A DNA stretch of 64,000 nucleotides from Sinohyriopsis cumingii. Lineage: Eukaryota; Mollusca; Bivalvia; Unionida; Unionidae. How positions within the stretch are numbered: the first letter of the stretch is position 1; the number at the start of each line of letters is the position of its first letter. The notes under the pieces were generated by a model. It saw only the letters and a program-made list of their open reading frames with translations. It ran no database searches and was not told the DNA's origin. Below are positions 47,613 through 58,349 of the stretch, one piece after another. Position numbers and translations under genes: made by a program. The stretch covers positions 141,633,251-141,697,250 of the forward strand of contig CM068827.1 of the NCBI GenBank assembly GCA_028554795.2. The letters run 5' to 3'.

Positions 47613-47820
47613 CCATATGTACTCAGTTGTCAATAGAATCAAACTCAAGCAACAAAGATTCTGATCTGTCATATCATAATGTGCCTGCAGATCAGGGTCT
47701 GTATTTTTTGTTACATTAGTTACTTCTCTTAAACTGCACAGACCCAGATCTGCTGGCATATTATCATTGGCAGTTCTAGGTCTGTACAGCTGAACTCCTC
47801 TTATAAGCGAGTATATTTTG
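47613..47820 (-). mobile_element. Double-hairpin MITE, full copy 8
   Basis: TA-flanked (47611-47612 and 47821-47822). The left end is CCATATGTACTCAGTTGTCA and the right end CTTATAAGCGAGTATATTTTG. Hairpin 2 (CAAGCAACAAAGATTCTGAT with CTGCAGATCAGGGTCTGTAT) and hairpin 1 (AAACTGCACAGACCCAGATC with GGTCTGTACAG) are both present in reverse orientation. Confidence 0.83.
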
Positions 47821-48082
47821 TAGTTGTGTACATTCTGAGCAGGTACAGCATGATTGTTCAAAATTTACTGGACTGATTCTTTTGGCTTTGACTGAGTGGT
47901 TATAGCTGCTTTACTGAGGACATATCTGGCAATAATAATAATAATAATAATACTTTATTCATTAGTCAACGACTATTCTCCCATGAGGCCCTCTTAAGGA
48001 GAGTATAACAATGCACATTATATGAAGATAGCAATAATTACTGTTTATTTTAACATGTTTAGTATTAAAATACTAAATTCCA

Positions 48083-48400
48083 TTATCTGTTAGAAGCACA
48101 TACATGCTCATGATATCTGTTAAATACTCTAATATTTTCAGAAGATTTTACATGCAGTGGAAGCTTGTTCCACAGAACTGTACCAGAATATTGGAAGCTC
48201 TTTTTAAATTGCTCTGTCCTTGGTTTTGGTGCTAGAAAGTTTCCATATGATATTGATCTCAACTGGTATTGTGTTGAAAAAAGCCTGAATAAGTCCTGAA
48301 GATACTGTGGTGCAGTTCCATGTAGACATTTATATAAAAGAACTGCCTTGTGAAAATCTATCCTGTCATATATTGTGAACCATTTGAGTTCTGTAAACAA
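48083..48400 (-). pseudogene. LINE ORF2 C-terminal domain
   Basis: Carries FHKAVLLYKCLHGTAPQYLQ, then a Arg/Leu-rich stretch, a PKPRTEQFKKSFQYSG motif and WNKLP. This is the conserved domain that follows reverse transcriptase in CR1/L2-like elements. It is separated from the RT frame by a frameshift or stop around 48400-48485. Confidence 0.8.
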
Positions 48401-48485
48401 GTATTTTGAGGGATGATCAATAGATGCATCTAAAATTATGCATGCTGCTCATTTCTGAAGTTTATAGATCCTGTCAAGCTCAGAT

Positions 48486-49499
48486 TTAGCAGTTTCTCCA
48501 TACATCTGAACAAGAATCCATTGTTGGAAGAACATATGGTTTGTAGTATAGATTGCGAGTTTCCATAGGTAAATATTTCTTGATTCTGCTGATTAAGGCA
48601 ATTTTGGATGACACTGTTTTACTAAGCTTATCAATATGGTCATTCCATAGTAAATTATTATTTACGGACACACCTACAAGCTTTTCATGTTTGACATTTT
48701 CTAACAGATGAATATTTATTGCAAGAGATAGTTCTGGGTTCCCTGATTTGTGTAGCTTTTGTGACATCCCCAAAATCATACATTTTGTTTTACCTTCATT
48801 AATTACCATCCTATTTTGTTGTGCCCAGTTTTGGACTCTAATAAAGTCTGAGTTTGATCTCATTTGGATAACTTCAGTATCAGAACTAGATGTAGACAAG
48901 GTTCCATCATCTGCAAACAAATCTGTATTTGTGGATTCATTTTTTAATGGTTGATCATTGATATAGATAAGGAAGAGGAGAGGGCCTAAAACTGAACCTT
49001 GAGGGACTCCTGAATGAATAGTGCGAGTTTGAGAGCTAATATTGCCAATGCTTACTTGTTGAGACCTTTGGTTTAGGTATGATCTAAACCAATTGAAAGA
49101 TAGATTCTTGGACCTGTAACAGTTCAGCTTTTGCATCAGAATTTCATGATCAACAAAATCAAAGGCTTTCTTGAAGTCAAGGAAAACAACCCCAGTCATA
49201 TGTCCATTATCCATTTCCTTCAGATCAATTAATTTGGTAAGTTCTGTTTGGCACAAGTTGTACTTTCTAAATCTTGATTGTGCTTTATGAAATAGAGAGT
49301 AGGTTTCAAGAAATGTATTGACCTGAGTGGCTACATGGTTTTCAAATAAGTTTGACAATATAGGCAGAATTGATAATATTGGTCTGTAAATCCCTGGATC
49401 CTCCTTTTCTCCATTCTTAAAAACAGGTGTAACCTTTGCACATTTCAGTGTTTCGACTGGAAAATTACCACTCATTATACTTAAGTTTATGATATGCAT
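48486..49499 (-). pseudogene. LINE reverse transcriptase fragment
   Basis: A 337-residue open frame holding the RT core in order: KVTPVFKNGEKEDPGIYRPI (about residues 22-41), GVVFLDFKKAFDFVDHEIL (about 103-121), SGVPQGSVLGPLLFLIYIND (about 163-182), and the catalytic FADDGTL (about 194-200). It copies LINE RNA into DNA at the nick made by the endonuclease. The ATG at 49499 is internal. The full ORF2 would start near 51.1 kb. The catalytic residues look intact here, but neighbouring domains are broken. Confidence 0.9.
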
Positions 49500-50209
49500 T
49501 AATGATTGTTGTTACTGGTGCAGCAATTTTAAGAATTCTTGGACCAATACCATCCATTCCAGAGGATTTATTAATATTCACCTTAATTAGCATATCAAAA
49601 ACATCAGCTTCACTAACATTAGCTGTTGAAAAATAATTATCAGGAGTTTTAGCTCTTATAAATGATAGAAGAGCATCTTGGGTTGTTTATCTGGTTCTGA
49701 ATACTGTTACTGGAGATGCTTATGAAGAAATTGTTGAACGTTTCCACAATGTCTTGTACAGATGTTGCTGTATCCTCATTTTGCTTAAGTCATGGGGGGG
49801 GGGGACAACTGTTCCTGGACGGGTTCAGCTCTTTTAGATGCTTCCACAATGTCTTGGTAACTCTTACTTTCATCAATAGCCTATTTATAGTAGTTCTCTT
49901 TCGCCTTATCTATCAGGTGCTTAGTTTTATTCCTACACTTTCTAAAGCTTTTCATGTCTTTTTCTTGTGGAAATTATCTCTTTGGTGCCTAGCCTCATTG
50001 ATCTCAGGGGTAATCCACTTGGGTGTAATTTGGTGTTTAACCCTTTTTGTTTTAATTGGGGCATTCTGGCCTAAGGCTGCATGGAACATCTGATACCATT
50101 TGTCTCAGGCAGTGTTGACATCAGCTATATTGCAGACTGATTGGAACGGTTTGCAAACTAAATCGTTTAAATACATTTCCTCATCAAATTGTTTAAAGTC
50201 CCTGTATTT

Positions 50210-50830
50210 CAATATGTTGACCATTTTTAGATGATTTTGGAACATATTTAGTTATACAGACTGGGTAGTGGTCACTCTGTGCTTACACTAGCACAATAAT
50301 TTCACTTATGTTTTCAGGTTTATTAGTATAGACATGATCAATGATAGTAGCACTTTTATCTGTTACTCTAGTTGGGGTGTTAATTAATTGAGTAAAGTTG
50401 TAAGTTTCAGAGTTACTTATCCATATTAATGGTGGAGTTTTCATCTAGTCAATGTTAAAATCACCTGATGTGATAGTTTCTAAATCTTCCTTTAGTAATG
50501 CTCTTTGAATTTGCACCTCAGATCTGTCAGTCAAATCAGCTGTGGAACTAGGTGGCCTGTAAACTGAACATAAGGGTATTGGCTTTGATTTGGCAAGGGT
50601 TACTTCGATCCAGATACTCTCATCCCAAGTAGTCTCTAGATCAACATGTCAGTTATAACTAATGGAACTGTCTGCATAGAGAAGAATACTCCCACCCACC
50701 TCCATGTATTCTCTATCTTTTCCATCAAAGTTGAACCCCTGTATTTGGAGAGCCAAATCAGTATCATCAGAAAGAAAGGTTTCACATAGACCTAGATCTG
50801 GTTTGCTATAATATTAATTTAATCTCATTC
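50210..50830 (-). pseudogene. LINE APE-type endonuclease remnant
   Basis: Shifting minus-strand frames show DLETTWDESIWIEVTLAKSK, CSVYRPP, ITSGDFNID followed by a stop, IDHVYTNKPENISEI, and SDHYPVCIT. The GDFN and SDH motifs are catalytic signatures of exonuclease III/APE-like LINE endonucleases. At least one nonsense codon and probable frameshifts. Confidence 0.75.
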
Positions 50831-51332
50831 AGTTTAGGGAGGATGTGTTGAATATTTAGGTTGATTACTTGCAGACCTCTTTTGAGGAGGCAAAGACATG
50901 ACAATTTTGAACAGAGGATTGATTTTCAGACAAGGTAGTATGAAATGTATTGTTTTTAGACTTGACAGATTTCTTTTCATCACCTTGATTATTTACATAA
51001 ACACATGAAGAAGATAACAATATTACAAGATCTATCTGGTGTACCATGACCACATGTAGTGGACACATGTGAATGTTCAATATGAGACTGATTTACATAC
51101 CTACAAGAGGCAATGATATATTAGACAGTTGAGGAGCCTCAGAGGGAGAAGTAACATGAACAGTATCATATAGTTATCTGGTCAACAGGCTTCACTTTGT
51201 TCACAAATCAGATAGTGCCTGAAACCTGTTTATAGAATTATAATTATTACATTGAAAAGTATACACATATTCTAATGAATTTTGTTGCTAATTAATATGT
51301 GTTTCCTAGGCCTGTACATTATTGCCTTCTAC

Positions 51333-51965
51333 CTATTGGTATGTGCACCACTTTTGCTTATGTCCTAGTTCATTACAAACATGGCAACAAATCTGTTTTC
51401 CATGCAGACTCCGCTGTGTTACATGACCTTGCTTTCCACAATACAAGCAATTTTCTGACTCGTGTCTAACCCCTTTTATAATTCTTATGTACTGGTCTAT
51501 ATTCTTAATGAGTAAGGCAGTGCCTCTGTTGGACAAGTGGATTTGGTCTCGCTGGTATATATGCTGGTTCACTTGATAATTGTCTTAGAAGAAGACCCTG
51601 TATTGCGGAACAAAGAGTATTTGGAAATTTTCACACTATGCACTTAGGGTATCATTTAATGGAGTCATAAGTACATCCCTTCTTGGCGGTAGACCTGAGA
51701 TGATTATTTTACAGTCTGTGTTTTTGGACCTGATGGCATACGACAAGCTTTCATACTCATCCTCAGTGCCCTTCAGAGATTGGCCATTACTGTAATTATT
51801 GCCACCAATGAGAAGAATTACAGTATGATATGGTGACATATCCATTTCCAATATTTTTTCTGTAATAGTATTAGTAGTTACACCTCTGTGTGTTTTTACA
51901 TAAGTTTTATATAATCCTCTTGTTCATACTCGTTTGATTATTGATGATCCTATGAGAAGAGATCT
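51333..51965 (-). pseudogene. LINE ORF1: SGNH esterase plus zinc-knuckle-like cysteines
   Basis: Block I is SLLIGSSIIKRV (51930-51965, nucleophile Ser). Block III is ILLIGGNNYSNGQSL (51795-51840), with GGNN in place of the usual GxND. Block V is DQIHLSNRGTALL (51505-51550) with the Asp-x-x-His dyad. Directly after come CLYCGKQGHVTQ and CCHVCNELGHKQKWC, two C-x2-C-x4-H-type knuckles. The 51851-51636 and 51572-51333 segments are in one frame, interrupted by two stop codons. Known CR1/L2 ORF1 proteins carry esterase domains whose role is thought to involve membranes or RNP formation. Confidence 0.8.
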
Positions 51966-52459
51966 GTCTTTAACTATGTTACCGATTTTGACAAGTGGGG
52001 GATTCAGATGCATTGCTTGGACTTCTTGATTTCCATGACTAGACTGACTGTATCGCTGAAAAATTCTGTATTTTGGGCATACTTATGAATGTTAAATTTG
52101 GCACATTCTTGTTTTCTGATTGTTAATTTTGAAGTTACTTGTAAGTGACACAAGTGAAAAATGAGAAATCCATTCCTCCCTTTCATAATATAATCTGTCT
52201 TCATTATGTCTTAAGCATTTTTAGGCATATAGTAGTTCAGAAGGGGTGGTACCTGTGTCTGGCTTGAAAATAGTAGTAACTAACCCATATTACATTTACA
52301 AATGGGCTAGTTGCAGGGGAAAATTTCACAATTTTAGTAGTCCTCTTGTTCAAAAGATGGGTAGCTGTTTTCATATTTATAACTAATGTGCAATTGCAAC
52401 TGGAAGGCAAAGTTTTGATCAGCAGCTGATCATTTAAGTCAACATTCATCTGATAATGG

Positions 52460-52967
52460 TCAGTGTCAAATGGGCCCTTTTAAATTAAGGAGAACATTGT
52501 GTGTATTTTGTAGATTTAATAGAAATTAAATATAAGATAAAATTCTAACATATATTTGAAAATAACCAATACCACATCTTCCCCACTCCCCCTGAGACGG
52601 AGACTGGTGCATATTTTGATATGTACTCATTTTCTTCAAGCAAATCTCTATAAATGAGAGTGAGAAAGAATTTTGACCTAATACTGGATGTAGCATATAT
52701 TTTTGTTAGGTCTGTTGAAGCAACATGTGGTTTAAAAATACTGAATATCTTTTGTTTTCTTGTGATAACACCAAAGCCAGATATATTGCATGAAATGTGG
52801 AATTGTATTCATCTTAACATGTAGAAGCAAAAAGGCATTCATGGTGGCCAGTTGAACAACAGTGGCAATGTGGTTATGGTTTTAAACTCATGTCCAGAAT
52901 GTTATGGTGTCATTTCTGACCATCAGTTAACCCAGATCAAGCCAGATCAGCTTCCAGGTGTGGCCTT
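52460..52967. other. Intronic, no gene recognised
   Basis: No structure identified. It may include the LINE 5' end. Confidence 0.4.
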
Positions 52968-52980
52968 GAATTTAGGTTGG
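52968..52980. repeat. Target-site duplication, left
   Basis: GAATTTAGGTTGG, identical to 53218-53230, framing the SINE between them. Confidence 0.92.
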
Positions 52981-53217
52981 TTGTTGTTGTTGTAGGGTTT
53001 AATGCCATTTTTCAGCACACGATAGGCTTTACATGGTGGCCAGTATTAATGGTGGAGGAAGAACTCGGGGAAACCCCGGAAAGAACCACCGGCCCACAAG
53101 AAGCTACTGGCAAGCTTTCTCACATACCCACATTGGCTGAATCCGAGACTCGAACCCACGCAGACAGAGGTGAGATGGCAATGATCCCTAACGGACCACT
53201 CGGCCACTTGGGGCCAC
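52981..53217 (-). mobile_element. tRNA-derived SINE family A with perfect target duplication
   Basis: Flanked by an exact 13-bp duplication. On the minus strand the head begins with GGCCCCAAGTGGCCGAGTGG and contains a B-box-like GGGTTCGAGTCTC. The 3' tail is (AAC)n, read on plus as TTGTTGTTGTTGTAGGG. A short deletion near 53195 removes part of the A-box region. The intact duplication marks a relatively recent LINE-driven insertion. Confidence 0.93.
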
Positions 53218-53230
53218 GAATTTAGGTTGG
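53218..53230. repeat. Target-site duplication, right
   Basis: GAATTTAGGTTGG, see 52968-52980. Confidence 0.92.
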
Positions 53231-53884
53231 AATAGCCTTCAAAAAGTTGCTGTGCAACAACCAAAACCAAACTTTGGCAACTTGTGTCTCACTAAATGTC
53301 TTATGTAATGGAAACAAAACAAATCAAGGGTGAAGATACAGTTGACATTATAAGACACAGATGATGCAGCCCATGACAACAGAAGCATACATGGGCCCTA
53401 TGTATATTAACTGCTACTATCTTTGTGGTTGAGAAAATATATATTAAGTAAAATGGTTGTTTTTGCATGATGTTCACATTTAACACTGACTCGCAGTCAT
53501 ATCCTGTATGTTTTCTTTTAGAATGTACTGTAGCACACTAAATTTTGTTGAAAGCCAGTGTTTCCTTTTTCCCTCATTTTAAAAAAATTAACCTGACCCC
53601 CCCCAGTTCTGACTGTCAGTCTTGCACCCCTAGGGGAAAGAATAAGCCCATGAACCCATGAATTTGCTATAAAATTTTGCCAGTTTTTGATCAACTTTTA
53701 TGTTGACTATACTCACCAAAGTGTGTTAAACATATTCACTGATCTATGATGTGGGGTTGAATGAGACCTATTATTACACTTTTTATGTGCACCATTGAGT
53801 CTTTTGTATATTTTCATGCTTCAGTCTATCTCTCTATAATGCTTTTTTATATATGTGTGGGATATATGTGTGGGATCATAGTGC

Positions 53885-54395
53885 GAATCATACAGGTCAT
53901 GTAGACATCCAGTACCAACTATTTCAGTGATGAGTGACAGCTTTTAGAATTTGATTACATTATCATTATTTGGATCCATATTCCTTTGGAAGGTCATTAT
54001 TTATGTGCCTCAAAAAATACATACATCAAACACCAATGTTAAATATGTTAACATTTTTGGATGAGGTCAGCTATAAAGTGTGATCTGAAAAAAAACTGGG
54101 ATTGAATGTCATGCACTGTGATGTCAAAAGGAAAGCTGTGAATGTTGAAGAAAATTAGTAATTCCCTGTTATTTGTTATGATAGACTTTTTCTTAACCAG
54201 TTTAGTATCTGGCCAACATTGTAAATGTGGCCCCATAGTCATCAATAATTTTCATCAGCAAGGTGCAAAGCGTTCAACACTCAGGATTGAATAGATTTTG
54301 GTGAAACTATATTAGTGTTAAAGTTAAGAAAAAATAATGAATATTTAATTTAACTTGAGTAAATGGGCCGACATAACCAGTTTGACATACACTTA
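53885..54395 (+). repeat. Dispersed ~0.5-kb repeat, copy 2
   Basis: Partner of 38028-38560 in the same orientation. Contains TTTGGATCCATATTCCTTTG, GGGATTGAATGTCATGCACT, TTAACCAGTTTAGTATCTGG and GGATTGAATAGATTTTGGTG. Confidence 0.75.
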
Positions 54396-54446
54396 GTTTT
54401 GGTTGCCACATGAATCTTATTACATATGCAGAAAATTCCTTCCATA

Positions 54447-54615
54447 AGCTATGGTGGCTTAGTGGTTAGCATGTAAGACTCTTAACCAAGATTCGATTCA
54501 CACCATCAGATCAGTCGGGATCAGCTAAAATAATGTGTTCCTGGGCAAGGCATTTTATTTAGTTTGCTGCAGTATTAAATAACTTGAGTTGTTTTGTTGT
54601 AAAACTATTAAAGCA
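54447..54615 (+). mobile_element. tRNA-derived SINE family C
   Basis: An A-box-like TGGCTTAGTGGTTAGCATG and a B-box-like GATTCGATTCAC form the head. The body has TGTTCCTGGGCAAGGCATTT, a conserved central motif found in several invertebrate SINE groups. Only one copy was seen in the window. Confidence 0.65.
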
Positions 54616-54992
54616 AGACTAAAACTTCCTTTTGTGTTAAGTTTGATGTGCACAATTAGTGCAGAGATAAAAGGAAGTTTCATACAGATGTTACATTTTG
54701 CTTCCTTGACAAATTACTAATAGCTGTAGTGGAAGATTAAACCCATCTGGTAGTAAACACATTTGTATGTACAGATAGTTACACTGTAACCTAATGTGGT
54801 CTTTTGTATTGGTAGATGCTTTAAGTGTTTGGACATATTTTCTTTTTTGATCTTATGTTTCTGTTTCCTCACTGGAGGTTAATCCTGCTATATATACTAC
54901 ATGATGCCATGGTTCACTATTAGTGAATTCAGATCAAAACCGAATGAGTGACCCTGAAATAACAAAGTCCCTATTAAAATCTGACATAGTTT

Positions 54993-55402
54993 ACAGGTGA
55001 TTGAAGTTGTAAATGCTGACAAAAACTACAGGTAATTGAGGGTAATCCTGATATAGGCTGTGTGTGATTGAGGTTAATCCTGAAATAGGCTATGTGTGAT
55101 GGAAGTTAATCCCGATATAGGCTATATGTGATTGAGGTTAATCCTGATAAAGACTACAAGTGATGGAGGTTAATCCTGATAAAGGCTGCAGGTGATGGAG
55201 GTTAAACCTGATATGCTATATGTGATGGAGGTTAATCCTGATATGCTACAGGTGATGGAGGTTAATCCTGATATGCTACAGGTGATGGAGGTTAATCCTG
55301 ATATGCTGTATGTGATGGAGGTTAATCCTGACACAGGTGATGGAGGTTAATCCTGTTGTAGGCTATAGGTGATGGAGGTTAATCTGATATATTCTACATG
55401 TG
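54993..55402. repeat. Minisatellite, ~30-bp unit, ~13 copies
   Basis: Units of GTGATGGAGGTTAATCCTGA followed by TATGCTACAG or ATAGGCTATAT. Length variants between 22 and 34 bp. Confidence 0.9.
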
Positions 55403-55587
55403 ATTATACCACCAACAGCATATTCAGTATACTGTAGTGATTTTTTTCATGTGGTCCTAAAGACTTCCCTTTATTTTCAATCCCATTCTCCACATTTTAA
55501 ACAAGCATTTACAAACATATTTTAGTTTGTTTACAATGGAAACCAATGGGTTTCAATATTCAGTTGAAAATATAATTTGACTTCATT

Positions 55588-56273
55588 CATTGCAATTTAA
55601 TTTGGTACACACTTCAAACTTCATTGCAAATTCATTGGGTGCACACTTCAAAATTTATTGCAATTTAATTGGGGTCACACTTCAAACTTAATTGCAATTT
55701 CATTTGGTATACACTTCAGACTTCATTGCAATTTTATTTGGTGTACACTTCAAGCTTCATTGCAATTTTATTTGGTGTACACTTCAAGCTTCATTGCAAT
55801 TTTATTTGGTGTACACTTCAAGCTTCATTGCAATTTTATTTGGTGTACACTTCAAGCTTCATTGCAATTTTATTTGGTGTACACTTCAAGCTTCATTGCA
55901 ATTTCATTTGGTGTACACTTCAAGATTCATTGCAATTTCATTTGGTGTACACTTCAAGCTTCATTGCAATTTCATTTGGTGTACACTTCAAGCTTCATTG
56001 CAATTTCATTTGGTATACACTTCAATCTTCATTGCAATTTCATTTGGTATACACTTCAGACTTCATTGCAATTTCATTTGGTGTACACTTCAAGCTTCAT
56101 TGCAATTTCATTTGGTGTACACTTCAAGCTTCATTGCAATTTCATTTGGTATACACTTCAGACTTCATTGCAATTTCATTTGGTGTACACTTCAAGCTTC
56201 ATTGCAATTTCATTTGGTGTACACTTCAAACTTCACTGCAATTTCATTTGGTGTACACTTCAAGCTTCATTGA
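55588..56273. repeat. Minisatellite, 34-bp unit, ~20 copies
   Basis: Units of TTCATTGCAATTTCATTTGG followed by TGTACACTTCAAGC. Because 34 is not divisible by 3 and no phase contains a stop, three overlapping forward frames of 193-219 codons are open and repeat the same peptide cycle out of register. A left block has ATTTTATTT where the right block has ATTTCATTT, showing segmental expansion. No gene signals. Confidence 0.95.
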
Positions 56274-56884
56274 GAGTTGGCTTCATACTACACAAGTGGA
56301 AAAAAATCCAGTAGGAACTCAAAAATAATTATTGACATTTGATTTCAGTTAATACAAGGATGTATCAGAATTATATTCATTTTAACCTGTAACCTTTCTG
56401 AACATCACTATTCTGTGACGGATCATCCATGTATCAACTGGAGACAAATGTCAGTTGTATAATAGTAGAATATACATAGAGTATATCAGCTCTTCTTTTT
56501 TACACACAAGCCAATATAATGTAAATGTGTACTGTGAAAATGGGCGTCTTTGCAGAAAATATATGCTTGTGATTTTCTGAAAACACGTTTGCATCATGTT
56601 CTCAGAAATACTGAGAAAAGGAAACAGTTATGCACTATCACTTTTCTATAAATATGTAAAGAATATTTATTTCTACTTTCGTTTTATGTTTCTTTGAACT
56701 TTGTAATACGAGATGTACCTGTACAAGATCAAGTCACTTCACGACGTCTGTTTTTTAATTATGATGTGAAATAAGAACAAGTTGAATTTTAGGTTGTTCC
56801 TCTTGTCCACAAATAGTGGGCTGTTTGTATTAATGACAACAATGTTTAAACATCTGTGAGATATTAGATAAGATGGCCACTAAA

Positions 56885-57015
56885 AGTTTGCCAACCCATC
56901 CACCAAGTAAGAAAGGACACCCTTCAAGGACCTAGGCAGGATTGCCAATCCATCCACTAAGTAAGAAAGGGAACCCTTCAAGGATATTGGCAGGATTTTC
57001 AATCCATCCACAAAA
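56885..57015. repeat. Tandem repeat, ~54-bp unit, 2.5 copies
   Basis: GCCAACCCATCCACCAAGTA followed by AGAAAGGACACCCTTCAAGG, repeated with small changes and a third partial copy. Confidence 0.85.
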
Positions 57016-57063
57016 CAGAAGGCCTCAATAGAAGATTGGTCAGTTGACCAAATGAGCTTCTTT

Positions 57064-57115
57064 TTTAAATAAAGTCAATATTATTACTATTATTATTATT
57101 ATTATTATTATTATT
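57064..57115 (+). mobile_element. LINE 3'-end relic with (ATT)n tail
   Basis: AAATAAAGTCAATATTATTA followed by (ATT)n, the same 3' signature as the LINE ending at 47932 and the relic at 4417, here on the plus strand. Confidence 0.45.
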
Positions 57116-57363
57116 CACCATTTGAGACAGAAGTAATTTGATGTGACCTGAAAACTGTATCTGAGAAAATGTTAGAATTTTATGTGGAATTTGGTTTATA
57201 CAATGTTAGAATTTTATATGGAATTTGGTTTTATATATTTAAAAAAATTGATTACATGTTTTGAAAATTTTACATGTTACACTTTATTGTATGTACATTT
57301 AACAGAATATAACAACATTATGTTTTATATTATATCATGTACTCTGTGTCTACATTTTATTTG

Positions 57364-57597
57364 TGGGCCCCAAGTGACTGAGTGGTCTAAAGCCCTCTCA
57401 GTAATGGAACATTGCCACATCACCTCTGTCTGCGACACCAGGGTTTGAATCGCGGTTTTGGCCAATATGGGTGGGTGAGAAAGCATGCCAGTAGCGTCTT
57501 GTGGGTCGGTGGTTCTTTCTGGGGTTTCCCCAAGTTCTTACTCCACCATTTATACTGGCCACCATGTGTAGCCCTACAATAACAACAACAATAACAC
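57364..57597 (+). mobile_element. tRNA-derived SINE family A, plus strand
   Basis: Starts with GGGCCCCAAGTGACTGAGTG (A-box region) and includes the B-box-like GGTTTGAATCGC. It ends with CCCTACAATAACAACAACAA. An 8-bp TTTATTTG occurs on both sides (57356-57363 and 57598-57605), a likely target duplication. Confidence 0.88.
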
Positions 57598-57929
57598 TTT
57601 ATTTGGAAGGGTTCATCTTCCTGAATTTTTGTTGCAGTTCTCCATTTTTTTAAACTTTATCCTTTGTTGGTACCATTTAGCTACTATTATGCTGAGGTGC
57701 TGGAAAAACTACTACATACATAGATATACCGACATATTATTAATGACCCTTGGCATTCACAAGGATTCAAGTAGAATGTTACCATACTGTCCAAATTCTA
57801 AGTTACCCACTCATTGTCAGAACATTTCCTATGTTTCTGCATGTACATAATACCTGAGTCATTCAATTATGCCATAGCCATGAATATATCATGGCAAATA
57901 TATCATTATTTTTCCAAAGTTATGCGCCT

Positions 57930-58345
57930 TTTTGTTATTAAATATTTGTGCTTATATTAGAATGATCTAGTATTGCAAACTAGTTCCACAGCTTCTGGTG
58001 AATTGCCCCAAAACTTACCAGTCTTTATAATCTGAGATCAACATGCCTGCATCAATTCTATCGAGTTTTTAAAGACTTGTACATTTGTTATATTAAATAT
58101 TTGTACTGTAAATAAGATTTCTGATATTGGCAACTAGTTTCACAACTGTCCATGAATTGCCCCAAAGTTTGATAGTAATTATTGACCCTGTGTCGTCATG
58201 CCCATATTGTTTTGCTGAAGAGTTTTTCAAGAGTTATGCAACTTTTTGGTGTTAAATATTTGTACTGTATGTGAGAAATCTGATATTGGTGACTAAAATC
58301 ACAGTTTTTGATAAACTGCCCTGATACATTGAAGACATTTACTTC
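57930..58345 (+). repeat. Diverged tandem repeat, ~157-bp unit, ~3 copies
   Basis: TTAAATATTTGTACTGTA with GAATTGCCCCAAA-like text follows in each copy. Copies start near 57933, 58088 and 58249 (spacing 155 and 161 bp). Also shared: GAGTTATGCAACTTTTTGGT-like and CATGCCCATATTGTTTT-like segments. Confidence 0.7.
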
Positions 58346-58349
58346 TGGT

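Larger units (their letters stand above)
47932..52450 (-). mobile_element. Nearly full-length CR1/L2-like LINE, mutated
   Basis: Minus-strand order 5' to 3': an SGNH esterase plus Cys/His knuckle ORF1 (about 51960-51333), an APE-type endonuclease (about 50830-50210), a linker, reverse transcriptase (49499-48486), and a C-terminal domain (48400-48083). It ends with a 3' end of AATAAAGT followed by (ATT)n at about 47932-47954. Stops and frameshifts in every domain show that this copy is dead. It is inserted in NAMPT intron 2 in antisense orientation. An ORF1 esterase points to the CR1/L2 group. The 5' boundary is uncertain. Confidence 0.85.

Noticed and set aside
55658..56328. Overlapping 193-219 codon frames
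   Set aside because: They are reading phases of the 34-bp minisatellite, with no splice, start-context or domain evidence.
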